Shown here: positions 1 through 11,589 of the stretch, piece by piece
Position numbering within the stretch: the first letter of the stretch is position 1
How the letters are laid out: each line of letters opens with the position of its first letter
Origin: Paramyrothecium sp. XJ0827
Taxonomy: Eukaryota > Ascomycota > Sordariomycetes > Hypocreales > Stachybotryaceae
NCBI GenBank assembly: GCA_020881915.1
Contig: JAJFPB010000002.1
Coordinates: forward strand, 1,922,001 to 1,986,000
Length of the DNA stretch: 64,000 nucleotides
Reading direction: 5' to 3'
Position numbers and translations under genes: made by a program
Notes under the pieces: model-generated
Database searches by the model: none
What the model was told of the DNA's origin: nothing
What the model saw: only the letters and a program-made list of their open reading frames with translations

Positions 1-2606
1 CGCCAACCCGTTGTAATTGTTTAGTTGCCGCAACTTCAGCGCTATATTCATGAACTTTTCCATGATTTGGGCGCGGTGCTTCGCCTTGTCCCTTAAAAGA
101 ATCATGTTTGCGACCCATTTGGCAATGTGATTAAAGTGGCCGATCATCCGATTCACGTTTCTTAAGCTCTTGCACTTGCCCTTTTGTGCCGAGGGCAGGC
201 TGACGTGTCGCACAAAATCGCGAATCCGTATCGAGGAAAACATGATCCAGTCAATACGCGTGAGTTCGTCGGCGATATCATCGTCGGGTATGTCCATAAA
301 AATATGATAGCGGAATTTGTTCATCGGCAGATGATCAGTCGGTTCCAAAAGGGCGGCTTCCCTGTCGTATTCATCGAAAGAATGGAACTGAAATTGGCTT
401 CCAATGCTGCCGCCACGGTCCAGCATCGAGGTGTCTGAGCTTCCCGACGGTCGTCCATCATCCACATCGTCAAGTTGGACGATGGCCACGCCGTCGGCTA
501 GGTCGTTCAGGTCTTTGTGCAGTAGTTCGCTCGCCACCTTGTCGCCCAAGTCATCAGCATTGGCCCATCCCGTGTCATCATCCTCGACCACATTGAGGTG
601 AAGATGCCGGCGCATCTGCTGCGCAGCTATGGAAAATATTGGTTCGGTAGACAAATGTCTGATAAAGTCCTCCAGATTGCGTCTCGTGGTTGGTCGCGCG
701 AAATCCCCAGGATACAATGACACCCATTTAGCAACCACTTCGATGATTCTCAGCTGCGTAGCTGTCTTTGAAAGATAATGCGCGGTTTTATCTTCCCTCA
801 CACGATCCAGTCGTTTCAGAATAGCTAGGAATAGCTGACCCGGAGCAGCGAATTTTCGGTATAGACAAAGGAATATGTCTGAGAAGTTGTTATCAGCGCG
901 GGTAAGCCGTGGGGCCAGCAATCGATCTACTAGGTCGTCAAACGGTACACCAGCGTTCTTCGCTTGCTGTGAGGAAGCGCCCTCTTCGCTGCGCTGCAGG
1001 ATTGGAATGTCATCCGAATAACGATGCGATTCCGGATCGGATTCGTCGACTTCTAGCATGACATCACTGCCCGGCCTATCAACACGGATACCAGACGTCC
1101 TCAGCATGCTGTTATAGCTTTGCTGGCCCGGTTCCCCAGACTCGCTCGTTGGTGTCAGACTGCTGGCGTCAAACTGCTGGCCAGATCGCAGGCCTCGGGA
1201 GGTTTGAGCGCGGCGTTTCTCCATCAGCGGCGCATTCGGAAATCCGCGGAGAAGGGATAGATCGGAACTAGCACGGCTATGTTTGCTATGCTCACTAGCC
1301 GGCCGTGCGTTGCTTGCATCCAAGCTGTCAAGATTAGCGGCGGATTGCGCTCGTCTACGCAATGAGGTATCCGTCGACTCTTCTAAGCCATGGTCAATGC
1401 TAAGAAAAGATGGAGAGTGCATGGGGCCATCGGTACCTTTCCGGTGTGCCACAGCTGCTCCGACAATCGCTTGTAGACATGACCGGCTCGTTTCCGTCTC
1501 ATTACTCATGAGTTTATAGGAGGCAAAACATGACTTGAAGAATGGATGATTAGTCATTCCATCAGCATCTACCACCCATTCCTCGATCGGATGCTCGCAT
1601 TTGCAAGCCACCAGGATTGCTGGGAGATTGGTATTGGCAAGAGCACCTATACTGGTCAATGCGAGACTCTCCAAGGTGGCTCGAATGTGAGAATGAAAAC
1701 GTACCAGCAGCTTGAGGGAGCTCGCGGATGGAATCCTGATTCATAACGTCGTAAAGGAGCAAAGCGGCATCAACGCGTGGAACAATATGGCCATTTATTT
1801 GCCTTGGCCACTGAATTGGCTGAGAGGGGTTCAGTTCGAAGTATTCGAGGTCCAATTCGAGGAGCGTGACTAGATGAGTGGCGTTGTCGACAGCGACTCG
1901 CATACTTGAAGCATTGGTAATGGGAGGGCGGGAGAGGTTGAGGACGCGCTGGACGAAGGATGATTTCCCCACGCCGGTCGCGCCTATAATCGCAATGTTG
2001 TAGCTTTCCATGCTGGAGGATTTCAAGGACTAGAGTGCCATAGCAGTGTCAGTCTTCTACGATCCAGTCGAACTTCCCGGGCTTTTACGAGGTTTGGGAA
2101 GCCCGTCCCGCCAAGGCACTTGGGAGCAGTCGACGTACCCAGTAATACGAATGTCCAACTTTTAACGACTCTCGGCGAGGTGCTGGCTGAGGCTGGTCGT
2201 TCTGCTTGACATCTCTTTCGTCAGGCGGTTCCGTATTGGATCTGACGACGGGCGCTCTGGGCCTGGCATCCGCGGATGGCTCTCGATCGTGGTGACGTGC
2301 TTCTGAGTCGTCGGGGATGGAGTCGAGAGCGTCGCGATGGGCTGAAACAGGAACCGCCGACGAACCTTTGCGCGAGCGCGGGTGGTGTGGGCTGGAAACG
2401 CTGGCGGAGCGAGACAGAGCGGTGCGGCCGAGGTCAGTATTGGGAAGGTCGGGGCGTGCGTAGGATTGACGACGGTGCGGGGCGTCGCTGAAGTTGAAGG
2501 TGCGGGATGAAGAGGGCGTCGGTGTCGGCGTTGGCAAGGGCCAGGGATCGTCTCTGGAGCTGGAGCTGTGAGCTTGATAAGACTCGGAATGGCCGTCTGG
2601 GATCAT
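1..2606 (-). CDS. Ras guanine-nucleotide exchange factor with N-terminal Ras-like GTPase domain (3' end cut off by window)
   Basis: Predicted activator of a Ras-family GTPase, probably acting at membranes. Model (minus strand): exons 2606-2139, 2029-1705 and 1646-1; introns of 109 and 58 nt both start GTACGT and end CTAG or ATAG, and the frame closes across both. The first ~150 residues are Ser/Pro-rich. Then comes a Ras-like fold: P-loop GATGVGKSS, followed by ALLLYDVMNQDSIREL and the strand ILVACKCE where a true Ras has NKxD. Downstream is a polar linker, a RasGEF N-terminal (REM) module (motif VAKWVSLYPGDF) and the start of the CDC25-type catalytic domain (DELTRIDWIMFSSI, NVNRMIGHFNHIAKWV). 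The remaining catalytic domain lies beyond base 1. The DxxG and NKxD boxes are not recognisable, so the GTPase part is probably regulatory. Start chosen at MIPDGH; an in-frame ATG at 2714 would add 36 residues of unlikely sequence. Family call is strong; exact orthology is not assigned. Confidence 0.85.
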
Positions 2607-5600
2607 CTTGTCGCAGGCTAGCGACGGAAGGTGGAGTGAAACGTGAACATGAGTTGCGACGATACGATGCCGTGCAACGAGGAGAAAATATAGGGAATGG
2701 CGAGCAGCGACCAAAGAAACGGGAGACGAAGAAAAGAAATTACAGCGAAGAGGGACGGAAAAGAAGAAGTGTCCAAGGCCCAGTGCAGATATGTCGGGAT
2801 GTGGGCGCGGGACGGGAGTGGTTCGCGCTCAGGCGGTGCGGTTTAGGTGGCACGGTAAAGTGTAGCGGCGCCCCAAGTTGGAGGAGCTGGTGGTGGTGGT
2901 GGTGGTGGTGGTAGTAGCGGCGGTTGTGGTTGTGGGAGGTGTGGACAAAAGCTCGGAGAGGGCGCCGTCTGCCCACAGACACTAACACCGGCAAGCTCTC
3001 AATGGCGCAGAAAACAGAGGGCGTAGCAGGAATCGAGAGCCGGGGGAACGAAAAGTCTCAGGGAAAGATGGGTCCCGATATAGGATTTCTGCAGACAAGG
3101 GGAATAAGACAAGACACGTACGTTCGGACGAGGTTGATTCAAGAAAGCAGGGAGGGGGCCGCCATGGAGCAAAGCGTGTTGTTGCGACGCTCGTATGGAA
3201 AAATCCAGCAAAAGAATGACGGGCCGTCGAAGCGATCTCGTTGGTCGAGCCTGGCGGGCAGCAGGCAAAAAAGAAAAGAGCGAGTGAAGGAGAGGTGATG
3301 AGACAAGCCCATCAGCCGCCCTTGTCCCTGGAAAATCCCAAAGGATGGGAAGAGGGGAGAAGGGGAAGGGAACGTCAAGGTAAGGGAGGGGGGATGCGCT
3401 GGGGCTGAGCTGCACGGCTATCCAATAGTCCCGGATCACCAAGGGTGAGCCCAAGGAGTTGAGGTCGGTGGACGGTGGAAAGGTTCAGAAAGAACAAGAT
3501 GGATGGGCAGCCCGCGATCGATTGACGCTTCAAATATTACAGTAAGATAGTCTACCTCGTGGTGATTGTAGATAGGAACCTAGAGCCAGGGGGCAAGCGC
3601 TTGCTCTCTGTGATAATGACGATAGCATGGGCACGGAGACGTCACACGCCTGCTTCCCTTTATCAAGGTGCAACAGACTGGTGGCCTGGTACATTGTCTG
3701 GCATAATAGCCTGCTTTGGATAGAGTGAACCAGCTAATTGAAAGTTCCCCTTGTCAATTCAAGAAGCAACGCGTTCGTCCTGTATATGGATGTGATCATT
3801 TTCATTTTCACTTTGAGAAGGGAATTGGACAGTGGGTGCTCCTGGCGCGCAATGGTCTCGTGCAACTTGTTAGTCGACGGTGGGAAGAAGAAACATGAAA
3901 GTAGATCTTCATTTCCCGAGACCGCGGGGTGATTGCTGGTGCTCTAGCCTGCTGCCCTGCGCCGCCGTCGCATTGAAAAGCAAAGTACAGAGGAGGGGAC
4001 TTGGCAGAGGGAGCGAATCATGCGTCCATTAAAGATACGGAACTCCCTACCGCTTGCGGTGCTTGACACTCGTCCGGCGCCGGGCCCCTTGTCCTAGGAA
4101 GGAAGGGAAGGGGGAGGGGGGGGGTTCTGGTCATTGCGTTTCGTCGCCGATCGCCTACCTTCTCCCATACTGACGCTGCCATCGCCCAACTCGTGGCTCC
4201 CGTGTTGAAGAAATGCAGAGCACCCTGTATGTACCTGGGCTCGGATCCATGTGCCCGGCGCACAGGGCAAACTCGACCACTGGGACGCAAGACGCAAGAC
4301 GCAACGTGCTTGTTGCTCGCACGTGGGCCTGGGTTGTAAGATGCGAATCCCTGTAAATGTGCCGATTGCGAGCCAACAGTCATGAAGCTCGGTCGGGCAA
4401 CTCAGGGAACCTGGTTCAGTAAACAGAACCACGGCGAGGCCCAAGCTACCTTCTACAGCCCGACTGCAAATCCACAGCTGTCCCATGATATCAACAGGGC
4501 CATGAGAATGGCCTAGGAAGAAACACTTCGTTTCTCAAAGCTGAGTGCTTCCCCGTCCGGACGGAGCATTCTCAACGAAAGACAGTGCCGTGTTTCGGGG
4601 GCCCGACCCCTCCGGAACAGTGCTATCCCGTGTCCTAGGACTCGGGACCGACGTTGGCAATCGTCACTGAGCTCGTCGGCCAATTAGACTACCTTACTTG
4701 CTCGTTGCTGTCTCTCGCCAAGCTCAGTCACACAGCTTTCTCGCTAAATTGCCCGCATTCTACACCGGGCACAGACCATGAGCTGCACGCTGCTTTGGCC
4801 GCGTGATTTATTACGAAGTCTACAGTGCAATATTCTGCAGTGTAGCAGGAATGAGGTCGGGGGAAAACAGGTCTTGCGTTCTGTCCTGTCTTGCTTTGTT
4901 TGGACTAAACAGGCAAAACCCACAACCCTATGAGCACCCGCATTCGGTGGCTGAAGCTCAAATCGACCTTGTCTTTAACATGGCGCGTGCTCTTCTGGAT
5001 GGAGCCACGGGCGGGATACGGAGACTTGATGCATCAACTGCATAGGCGCACCGATGCAGGATGAACGGCACAAATGCTACCGCCCTGGTGATGGGTTGCG
5101 GGATCTGCATTCACCGACAGCAGCTCGGAAGTTCGAGCCAAGTGCTGCTGAATGCACGCAGTCTTGCAAAGATGCATTGCAAGCCGAACCAAACCAACCC
5201 AAACTTGACCTATGATCCTGGTCATTCAATGCAGGACGCGCCGCTTCTCGTTTCTGCATGTGGCGGTCCATTTCTTTGTGGCGGCAGACTTGTCGAGTCG
5301 CCAATTGCAGACATGCTAACAGAGGCACGTCGGTGGCTTGCAGTTGGCCACAGCTCCTCCGAACGCCGTGGGCCTGGCAATTTCCCTGAGCCAACATACC
5401 AAGACGCTTCCAACACGATGTGTGAGCTGGACGATGGGGGTGAGGAGGACAGGTAGCCAGCGGAATGTCAACCGTCCCTCTCTAAATTATATCACGAGGC
5501 TGCTACTCTAGGCTGCCCTTCGTCCACCATGTGGTAGGGACTTTGGTGTTGAGGGCGCCGAGGGTAGGACATCTAGGAAGGCTTTTCTTGGCTCGCTTCT

Positions 5601-7454
5601 GCCCCTTCATCATGTATGATCTCTGGCTCGTGTTCGAGCGTTGCTGGCAAAACGAAATGTGCTACCGTAGCAGCAAGGACCCTTGCTCCGCGATTTTAAT
5701 GCCCTGTTTTAAGCCCCACAAAGAGCAGGTCTAGATCACACGACAGTTCGCACGTTCCCGCCCGAACTCGCTCCATGGCACCACTGTCACCGCTACTAAC
5801 TCGTGTTACTTGATCAAATAGTTGAGTGTTGGTCTTCTTCCAGCGGAGTAAGACGAGGGGTTCGTGCCTTCACTCCCAACGCAAACGCGATCACCTGCTG
5901 TGTTACATTGAACTGTTCCCTGATCGTGTTGTTGGTTCGCCCGGTTCGCCCTACAGATGAGCTGCATAACGTGGCTTGTTGAGGGCACAACAGCGGAACG
6001 GGCTGCACTGTCTGTTTTCGCTTCCTTGCAGGTCGGACGCCATCCTCCTGATGAGGGCGAGGACCCTGGATGCAATCTTATTTGCGGGCCTCCGCAAACG
6101 CCCCAAAAGCCCAACTGAGTGCCGCATGCAAGGCAGGCCATCTGAATGTGGAGAATGGCTGGCCGTTTTCTGTTTGTTCTGTTTGTACGCGCGCACGCAC
6201 ATTCACACCCTTCCAGTTGCTTGTGAAACACTTGCTCGACAGCGCGCAGGAACCAGGGGGGGGAGGGGGACGCTGGGGGACGGGGCCGGGGTACGGGGGA
6301 CGGGGGACGGGGTTTGAGAGTGGGAGATTGAGGGGAAAGACGAAGAAGAAGCAGAGCAGGATTGGAGGGGAGGGGCTGTTCTCGAGACGACATCGCGGGC
6401 ATGCGCCAAAACGTTCGAGTCTGCTCTCGGGCTGGGCTGTATTGACGTCGACCAGGATGTGCCGAGGCAGAATGATTCTGTTTCCCCATCTCGTCCATGA
6501 TGCCACTTCCACACCAATGCTCAATCTACCGCCAATCTGCGGCATCAGTGTTTTGCTTCGTCTTGCGCTCGCTCGCGTCCCTTGTTGTTGGTTATGCATA
6601 GATCTCCAGCCCTAAGATTGCATCTGATGAGCCGGCCAGGCCCGGCGCCGTGCATCTCACCGCGCCAAACTGGAGATCGGCCGGCCCGCGGGCATTTGGA
6701 AGGGAGATTTGACCAGGGGATCTGGGCAGCACTAAGTCATATGTCATAAAAGCAGAAATCACCCGAGGCCCTGCGTTGCGCGACGGCGTGACCTTTTAGC
6801 AGGCGGCGCCTTTGCTCGCTCGCTCGCTTCCCAAACCGTGGCTTGCCTCGTCTTGGCAGGTCTGGGTCCGGCTGGGTCTGGGGCAGCGAGAAGCTAAGCT
6901 AATGCCAGCATGGGGCTCCCTTTAGCGTCGCGCCGTTAGTGGGTTGTTCGAAGAGAAGAGGGTCGAATGATCACAGGGGCCCGCACCCTCTTGCTGTCGA
7001 GCCTAATAAAGCTCATGGATCGTCACTTGACGGTGACGTTGCAATGGGACCTCCTACTCGTCCGGCATCTTGAACCATCTTGGCCAGGTGCATTGCCCTG
7101 GCACTTTATAACTGCCGAAGTGCACGCTGTGGTTATATTTTCGCAGTTACTCCCCTGTCTCCCCATCTTTTCCCCGACAATTTACTCCCCAGCTTTCTCT
7201 GCAGGGTCTTCCGACCATTCTCGGGTGTTGTTCATTTTACCTGCCAAGGTCTTAACACGGTCACCATTAAATCACCAACTAAGTCAACACACACGAATCC
7301 CTTTCTTTGTAAAGGTTTCCACGGGTTCTTTTCCAATAATCCCAGAAGGCTGAACTTAACTTGGAGCCACAACTACACCAACCCGAGGACGCTCACCGTT
7401 AAAAGCAGCCACTCTCCGTCCAGAGCCCGACGTAACGGGCCATATCCAGCCACC
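2607..7454. other. Intergenic region, divergent promoters
   Basis: About 4.8 kb between the divergent RasGEF and hypothetical genes. ORFs of up to 230 codons occur on both strands but overlap each other, are low in complexity and show no recognisable domain. It holds a GGT triplet run at about 2888-2912, purine-rich stretches at 3000-3400 that are probably RasGEF leader, and a G-quadruplex-like tract at 6256-6312 (listed separately). Confidence 0.6.
6256..6312 (+). repeat. G-rich tract with G-quadruplex potential
   Basis: A roughly 57-base stretch carries at least eight runs of four or more G on the plus strand, separated by loops of 1-5 bases built mainly from GAC, GCT and GTAC units. This exceeds the usual four-run requirement for an intramolecular G-quadruplex. 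It lies about 1.1 kb upstream of the hypothetical gene at 7455. Confidence 0.7.
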
Positions 7455-8591
7455 ATGATGATCCACGATACAAGGTGCCCTCCCAACATTATGGGGGCAT
7501 GTTCTATCCCAAAGATACACAAGACGGTTGCCTCAAAACCAAAGACGCGGCCTTCGCAGACTCAACCCTTTGATCCTGAAGAACTGTCCCGGAAGCTGTA
7601 CGCAGTCCTTGCCGAACAAGCGTCCTATGCCGAGAGGAAGAAACGAGCGAAGGCCAAAGCGGAAGCAGACAGGCGAGCTCTGGCGGCCCGTAAGACAGCA
7701 GAGATCCGGACCGGTGGCTCGGATAAGCCGTCTGCACCGGCTGCACCTAGGAGAAGGCACGAAGACGCCTCAACACAAACGTCGAGGCACGACTCCCGAC
7801 GCTCATACGACGGGAAGTCGCAGGTCAAGGCACCGAATCCAGAAAAAATGACCAGCACAGATGCTCACAGCTATCGACATGTCCCTCAAGTGGCCGCTTC
7901 CCAATTCGCGCGGACAACCAAAGCCGAGGATGCGTCAGAGAAGCAACTCGTGCATAGACTGTCGCGCCCGGCCATGAAATTCCATCTGGACGGTCCAAAT
8001 GCTAGCCGTGAAATGGCAGATGTCCGTCCCGAAACTGCGCCTATCGAGCAAGCCAAAGCTTTGCGGAGGGCGCAGAGCATGCGGGAAAGGCTTTACGAAC
8101 GGAACCAGTTTCAGCATGCATCAACCCTTCAGGCAACCCTTGAATTGGATGAACAGCCCGGCAACGCATCACAATGTCGTAGTTTTGACGGTCAGAGAAG
8201 GCCCAAATGGGTGGAAAGTGGCGACGAGGCGGCTTCCCGGCGAATTAGTACCGGTGCGTTCCTCTGGTGGGAACCTAACAAGAGATTTTCGGGGGGGTTC
8301 GACGGGATCGTGTTAGCCGAAAGGCCAGAGAGCGGTGACTATCATGAGTTGGCCGCCCATGTGAACGAGCATCGTGTGGACTGGACGCAAAGCGACGAGA
8401 CAGCACCAGTCCAAACAGCCGCGCCAGCACCGCGCAAACAGGAGTCCAAGTGGAATTTGCGAGGACGGATAGTGAGCTTTCACAAACATGGCAAAGACGA
8501 TAAGCAGAGTGTGCTTCCAGCAGACAAAACAGCGTCTGACGACTCATCAAGATCCTCAAAAGGTAGCTTCTTCGCTCGCTTCAAACGTTAG
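7455..8591 (+). CDS. Hypothetical basic, Ser/Arg-rich protein (378 aa)
   Basis: I do not recognise a family. Single-exon model from the ATG in the context CAGCCACCATGATG; the frame stays open upstream to 7080, but that part looks like leader. The protein is hydrophilic without signal peptide or membrane segment. Residues ~35-90 hold FDPEELSRKLYAVLAEQ followed by a Lys/Arg/Ala-rich helix (ERKKRAKAKAEADRRALAAR), likely a short coiled coil. A second helical stretch is EQAKALRRAQSMRERLYERN near the middle. The C-terminus is basic and Ser-rich, ending SFFARFKR. Such composition suits an intracellular scaffold or nucleic-acid-associated protein, but that is only inference. It converges on the HIT-finger gene, with 138 bases between the stop codons. 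Confidence 0.7.
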   Translation: MMIHDTRCPPNIMGACSIPKIHKTVASKPKTRPSQTQPFDPEELSRKLYAVLAEQASYAERKKRAKAKAEADRRALAARKTAEIRTGGSDKPSAPAAPRRRHEDASTQTSRHDSRRSYDGKSQVKAPNPEKMTSTDAHSYRHVPQVAASQFARTTKAEDASEKQLVHRLSRPAMKFHLDGPNASREMADVRPETAPIEQAKALRRAQSMRERLYERNQFQHASTLQATLELDEQPGNASQCRSFDGQRRPKWVESGDEAASRRISTGAFLWWEPNKRFSGGFDGIVLAERPESGDYHELAAHVNEHRVDWTQSDETAPVQTAAPAPRKQESKWNLRGRIVSFHKHGKDDKQSVLPADKTASDDSSRSSKGSFFARFKR

Positions 8592-8729
8592 CTATGATAA
8601 GATCTAATATAATGATGACCATGACATGCATACCTTTCTATTTGTGTGGTTATTGAAACGCCGGGTTTGCCCTTCATCACCGATGCGGCGCAGCGATGGG
8701 ACTTGTTCTTGCTTATTGTGACATGTGGT

Positions 8730-9528
8730 CTATCTCCTTTCCTCGGCCATAAGCCGCTCGATGAGTCTTAGGTCGTCGTTCGCGGCCTGCTGTTGCAAAA
8801 TGGCTGTCGCATCCTCGTTCTCTTGTTCATTGTTGAGAAGGTGCAGTATCAGTTCCGAATATTCTCTGATTGCCTTGCCCTCCTCTCCGCCAGCTTTTCT
8901 GGCCTTCCGGAGAGCATCCTTGCCATTACGCAACCCGACATCATGATTCCATTTATTGTTCTTGGGAATTCCCTTCATCAAGGAAGCAGGTAGACGACTG
9001 TCCGGGCCAGCATCGCGTGGGGGCAATGTGGCAGCATGGATTTTGAGAAGCTGATCCGGCAGGCTGGGATACTTCTGAAATAGGTACTTGAGCTTCTGGG
9101 AGGTGTCTAATGCCCGGAACGGGTTGTTCGAATCTGGAGCATTCGCTTGCTGAGTAGGGTTATCTGCGGGGGGCGTGTTCGGGACCGTAGGCTGGGCCGT
9201 GGGTTCGGGATCTGGAGGGTGATTTTCTCGATGGATTCTGTTACATGCAACTGAGCAGCTAGAGCCAAAGTCAGTTACGCCTGGCGATAGTTTCTGGGCA
9301 ATCTTGGTGAACGTACTAGGCGAGATAACAACGAGGACATTTATACTTGGACGGATTTAGGTGACAGATGCCGCAAAGGTTCGCACTTCTGGCTGATGCC
9401 TCGGTCGCATTCGAAGCATCTTGGGCTTGCTCAGCAGGAGGTTGTGCCGGGGCCTTGGATTCTGGCGTCGTTGCCGAAATGTCTTGGTCTTGCACCCGCT
9501 CAGCGTCGGGCCCTGTACTGTGCTCCAT
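8730..9528 (-). CDS. HIT-type zinc-finger protein (ZNHIT3/Hit1-like, 246 aa)
   Basis: Two exons on the minus strand, 9528-9317 and 9258-8730, split by a 58-nt GTACGT...CTAG intron that falls inside the zinc finger. The spliced finger begins CGICHLNPSKYKCPRCYLAY, about 50 residues in, and continues CSVACNRIHREN: CxxC, CxxC, CxxxC then His residues, the zf-HIT layout. The N-terminus is acidic and Ala/Pro-rich. After the finger come a Pro/Asn-rich linker, the helix LKYLFQKYPSLPDQLLKIH and a C-terminal helical segment ending LRLIERLMAEERR. In known families, small N-terminal HIT-finger proteins (Hit1/ZNHIT3) help assemble box C/D snoRNPs. Size and finger position fit that group; ZNHIT2 and ZNHIT6 are much larger. 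Orthology with Hit1 is an inference. Confidence 0.85.
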
Positions 9529-11589
9529 CTAGCATACCAACAGCAACTGGGAAACGATGGTATTATTAATGCGGTCGTCTGGCTTGTCACATGGAAAAGA
9601 ATAGAGAAGAAGCAATCCAAGGTTTATCGCTGGTTGCCCCGCTGACGTGCGTGTGACTTTACTACGGCTCCGGGTTTGCAAGAAAAAAAAATTAAGCAAC
9701 GCGGCTCCGTCGCGCGTCCTGACTTGGCTTGGTTACATCACCAACCCCAACATTACTCATGCAGCTAGTTGCACGACAAGCGGTTAGGAAAAAGGTGATA
9801 TTAATGATGTACTCATCCACTCAATACAATAATGAAAAATGAAAATATAACACATTGATTAAAAATAAATAGCAAGAATCTACATTGAGTAATATAAATT
9901 TTGAAGTTTTTTTGGAAGTATCTCTAAGATCCTACTTGTAACAATGACACATGGTATTGATATCTTTAGGATCTCTGTTTTTTTTTTTCTTTTTTTTTTT
10001 TGCGCTCACATGGCTATGACTGGAGGTTCGAAGTCTTAACCATTCAATGCCCTCCTGCCTCTATGGAACTCCCAGTAGTCGAATGCATAGTTCGTATTAC
10101 TTTTCGGACGTGATGAGTGCCTGTCTCTCACCCATATCCACTCTTTTTGTCATTCGGCAACTTATAACATTAGCACGCCGAGAGATGGCTTGCAAAAGGT
10201 GCGCCGGTCTACCCAATGACCAAGGTACTTTCCAGTCATCATTGCCAGGCTCCACTAGGGGTTATATCACACGTTTGTAGTAATAAGTTCATGCTTCACT
10301 ACCTAATTTACTTATCATGGAAAAGCCTTGAACGGTCGAGCTGAAATGCCATAGGCGAGAAAAAGAGGAAATCGAAAACCCATCCTATATCTCTTGCATC
10401 AAGCTCCAAGCACCGAAAGACTTACAGCTACTGTTAAGATTCGATGGCGGTGCTCAATGGGGAAATTGAAGTTCCAACTTCTTGATCTGTCGACCCCCTA
10501 AGTAGGTGCTGTGTCCGTCTTAGCCAATCGTTTATTTCCTCCTCGTAGGTTCAAGGACAGTGCCTAAGCATTGGATTATGACCATTATAAGACTCGAAGT
10601 CCGCTGGACTTAACTCTACTCAACTAAACCAAGCGTCTCTAGAACTCAAAGGCATAGCCGAGCCGATCCTGCATCTTCCAGCAGTCCGCAAGCATAACCC
10701 ATGCCTACTTTGGAAGACAGCAATGAACAACAACAATATTCCCCTCTCCGAGATGGAACATAGAGTAAAAATACAAACTCCATTTGAAACCTAACGGGCC
10801 CGAGAAGCGACCACCTCCTGTTGGAGAGGAAGCGAGTTGGGCTTTCCATAATTCGTTATGGACGGTTCACCAGTGGTCTACCCTGTAGATTAAGTGTTAC
10901 CATGCCGCAACGTGAGATGTTGTAGAGGTCTAAAATCGAGGCCTCAGTCTAGGTCCGAATAAATGGTATATGAGGTGAATCCCATCAGCCTTAGGTATCT
11001 TGAAGGCATCCCGGCCAGTCTTCGCCCTTCCAACTCAGCTTTACGCATTCTCAATTGTTTCCGGATCCAGTCAGCGCATTTCCAATCCTGCTGAAGCTCA
11101 TGAGTCTCCACATTCAATACTAGCCATGCTATAGCTACAAGAGATATGCGAATAGAACCACGCCAGTCAATTTCAGAATTTCATTCAGAGAGGGGCTTTC
11201 ATCGGGGAGGGAGCCTGCGGCGGAGGTGACGAAAGAAGCTTGCGACAGACAGGTAAGTAGAAGATCCGGCGGGGAGTTGTGCGAATGGCGGGCTATAATG
11301 CTGCAATGTGAGAACAGCCCCGACAAATTTGGTCATTATGAGGGACTTGAGCCTTGGCAGTGTCCATTTGCACGTCTCCCTCAACCATTCTCTCTGCCAT
11401 TAACGCAGCACGTGACGTCACATCAAGCGTGTTTCACGTGATGCAAATTGTGGCGCTCTACAGGTGTGGCGGTGGTGGTAGTTGGATTTCTAATACTGGT
11501 GGAATAAGTGGATTAAACATTTCTCTGACGCTGTCTTGAACTTGGCAAGCCAGGCAAGTTTCCTTCATTCTTACTCAAAGTTATCAACG
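9529..11589. other. Intergenic region with AT-rich island
   Basis: About 2.1 kb between the divergently transcribed HIT-finger and NFU1 genes. Bases 9780-10001 are strongly AT-rich and end in a long T tract with one C. The rest is unremarkable: only short overlapping ORFs and no recognisable domain. Sequence just upstream of 11590 includes CACGTGAC-type motifs at about 11408 and 11436. Confidence 0.55.
9780..10001. repeat. AT-rich island (possible RIP relic)
   Basis: A sharply AT-rich block sits in otherwise balanced sequence: many TAAA, AATA and TTTA words, few CpG, and a terminal poly-T tract at about 9978-10001. No ORF or transposon domain survives. Repeat-induced point mutation of a short element is one explanation; a simple AT-rich spacer is another. 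Confidence 0.45.

Noticed and set aside
2999..3454. 151-codon minus-strand ORF upstream of RasGEF
   Set aside because: Pro/Leu/Ser-rich pyrimidine-strand translation, probably RasGEF promoter or leader.
5806..6615. Overlapping ORFs of 230 (-), 173 (-) and 181 (+) codons
   Set aside because: They overlap each other across the G-rich tract, are Pro/Arg/Ser-biased, and show no domain or splice logic.
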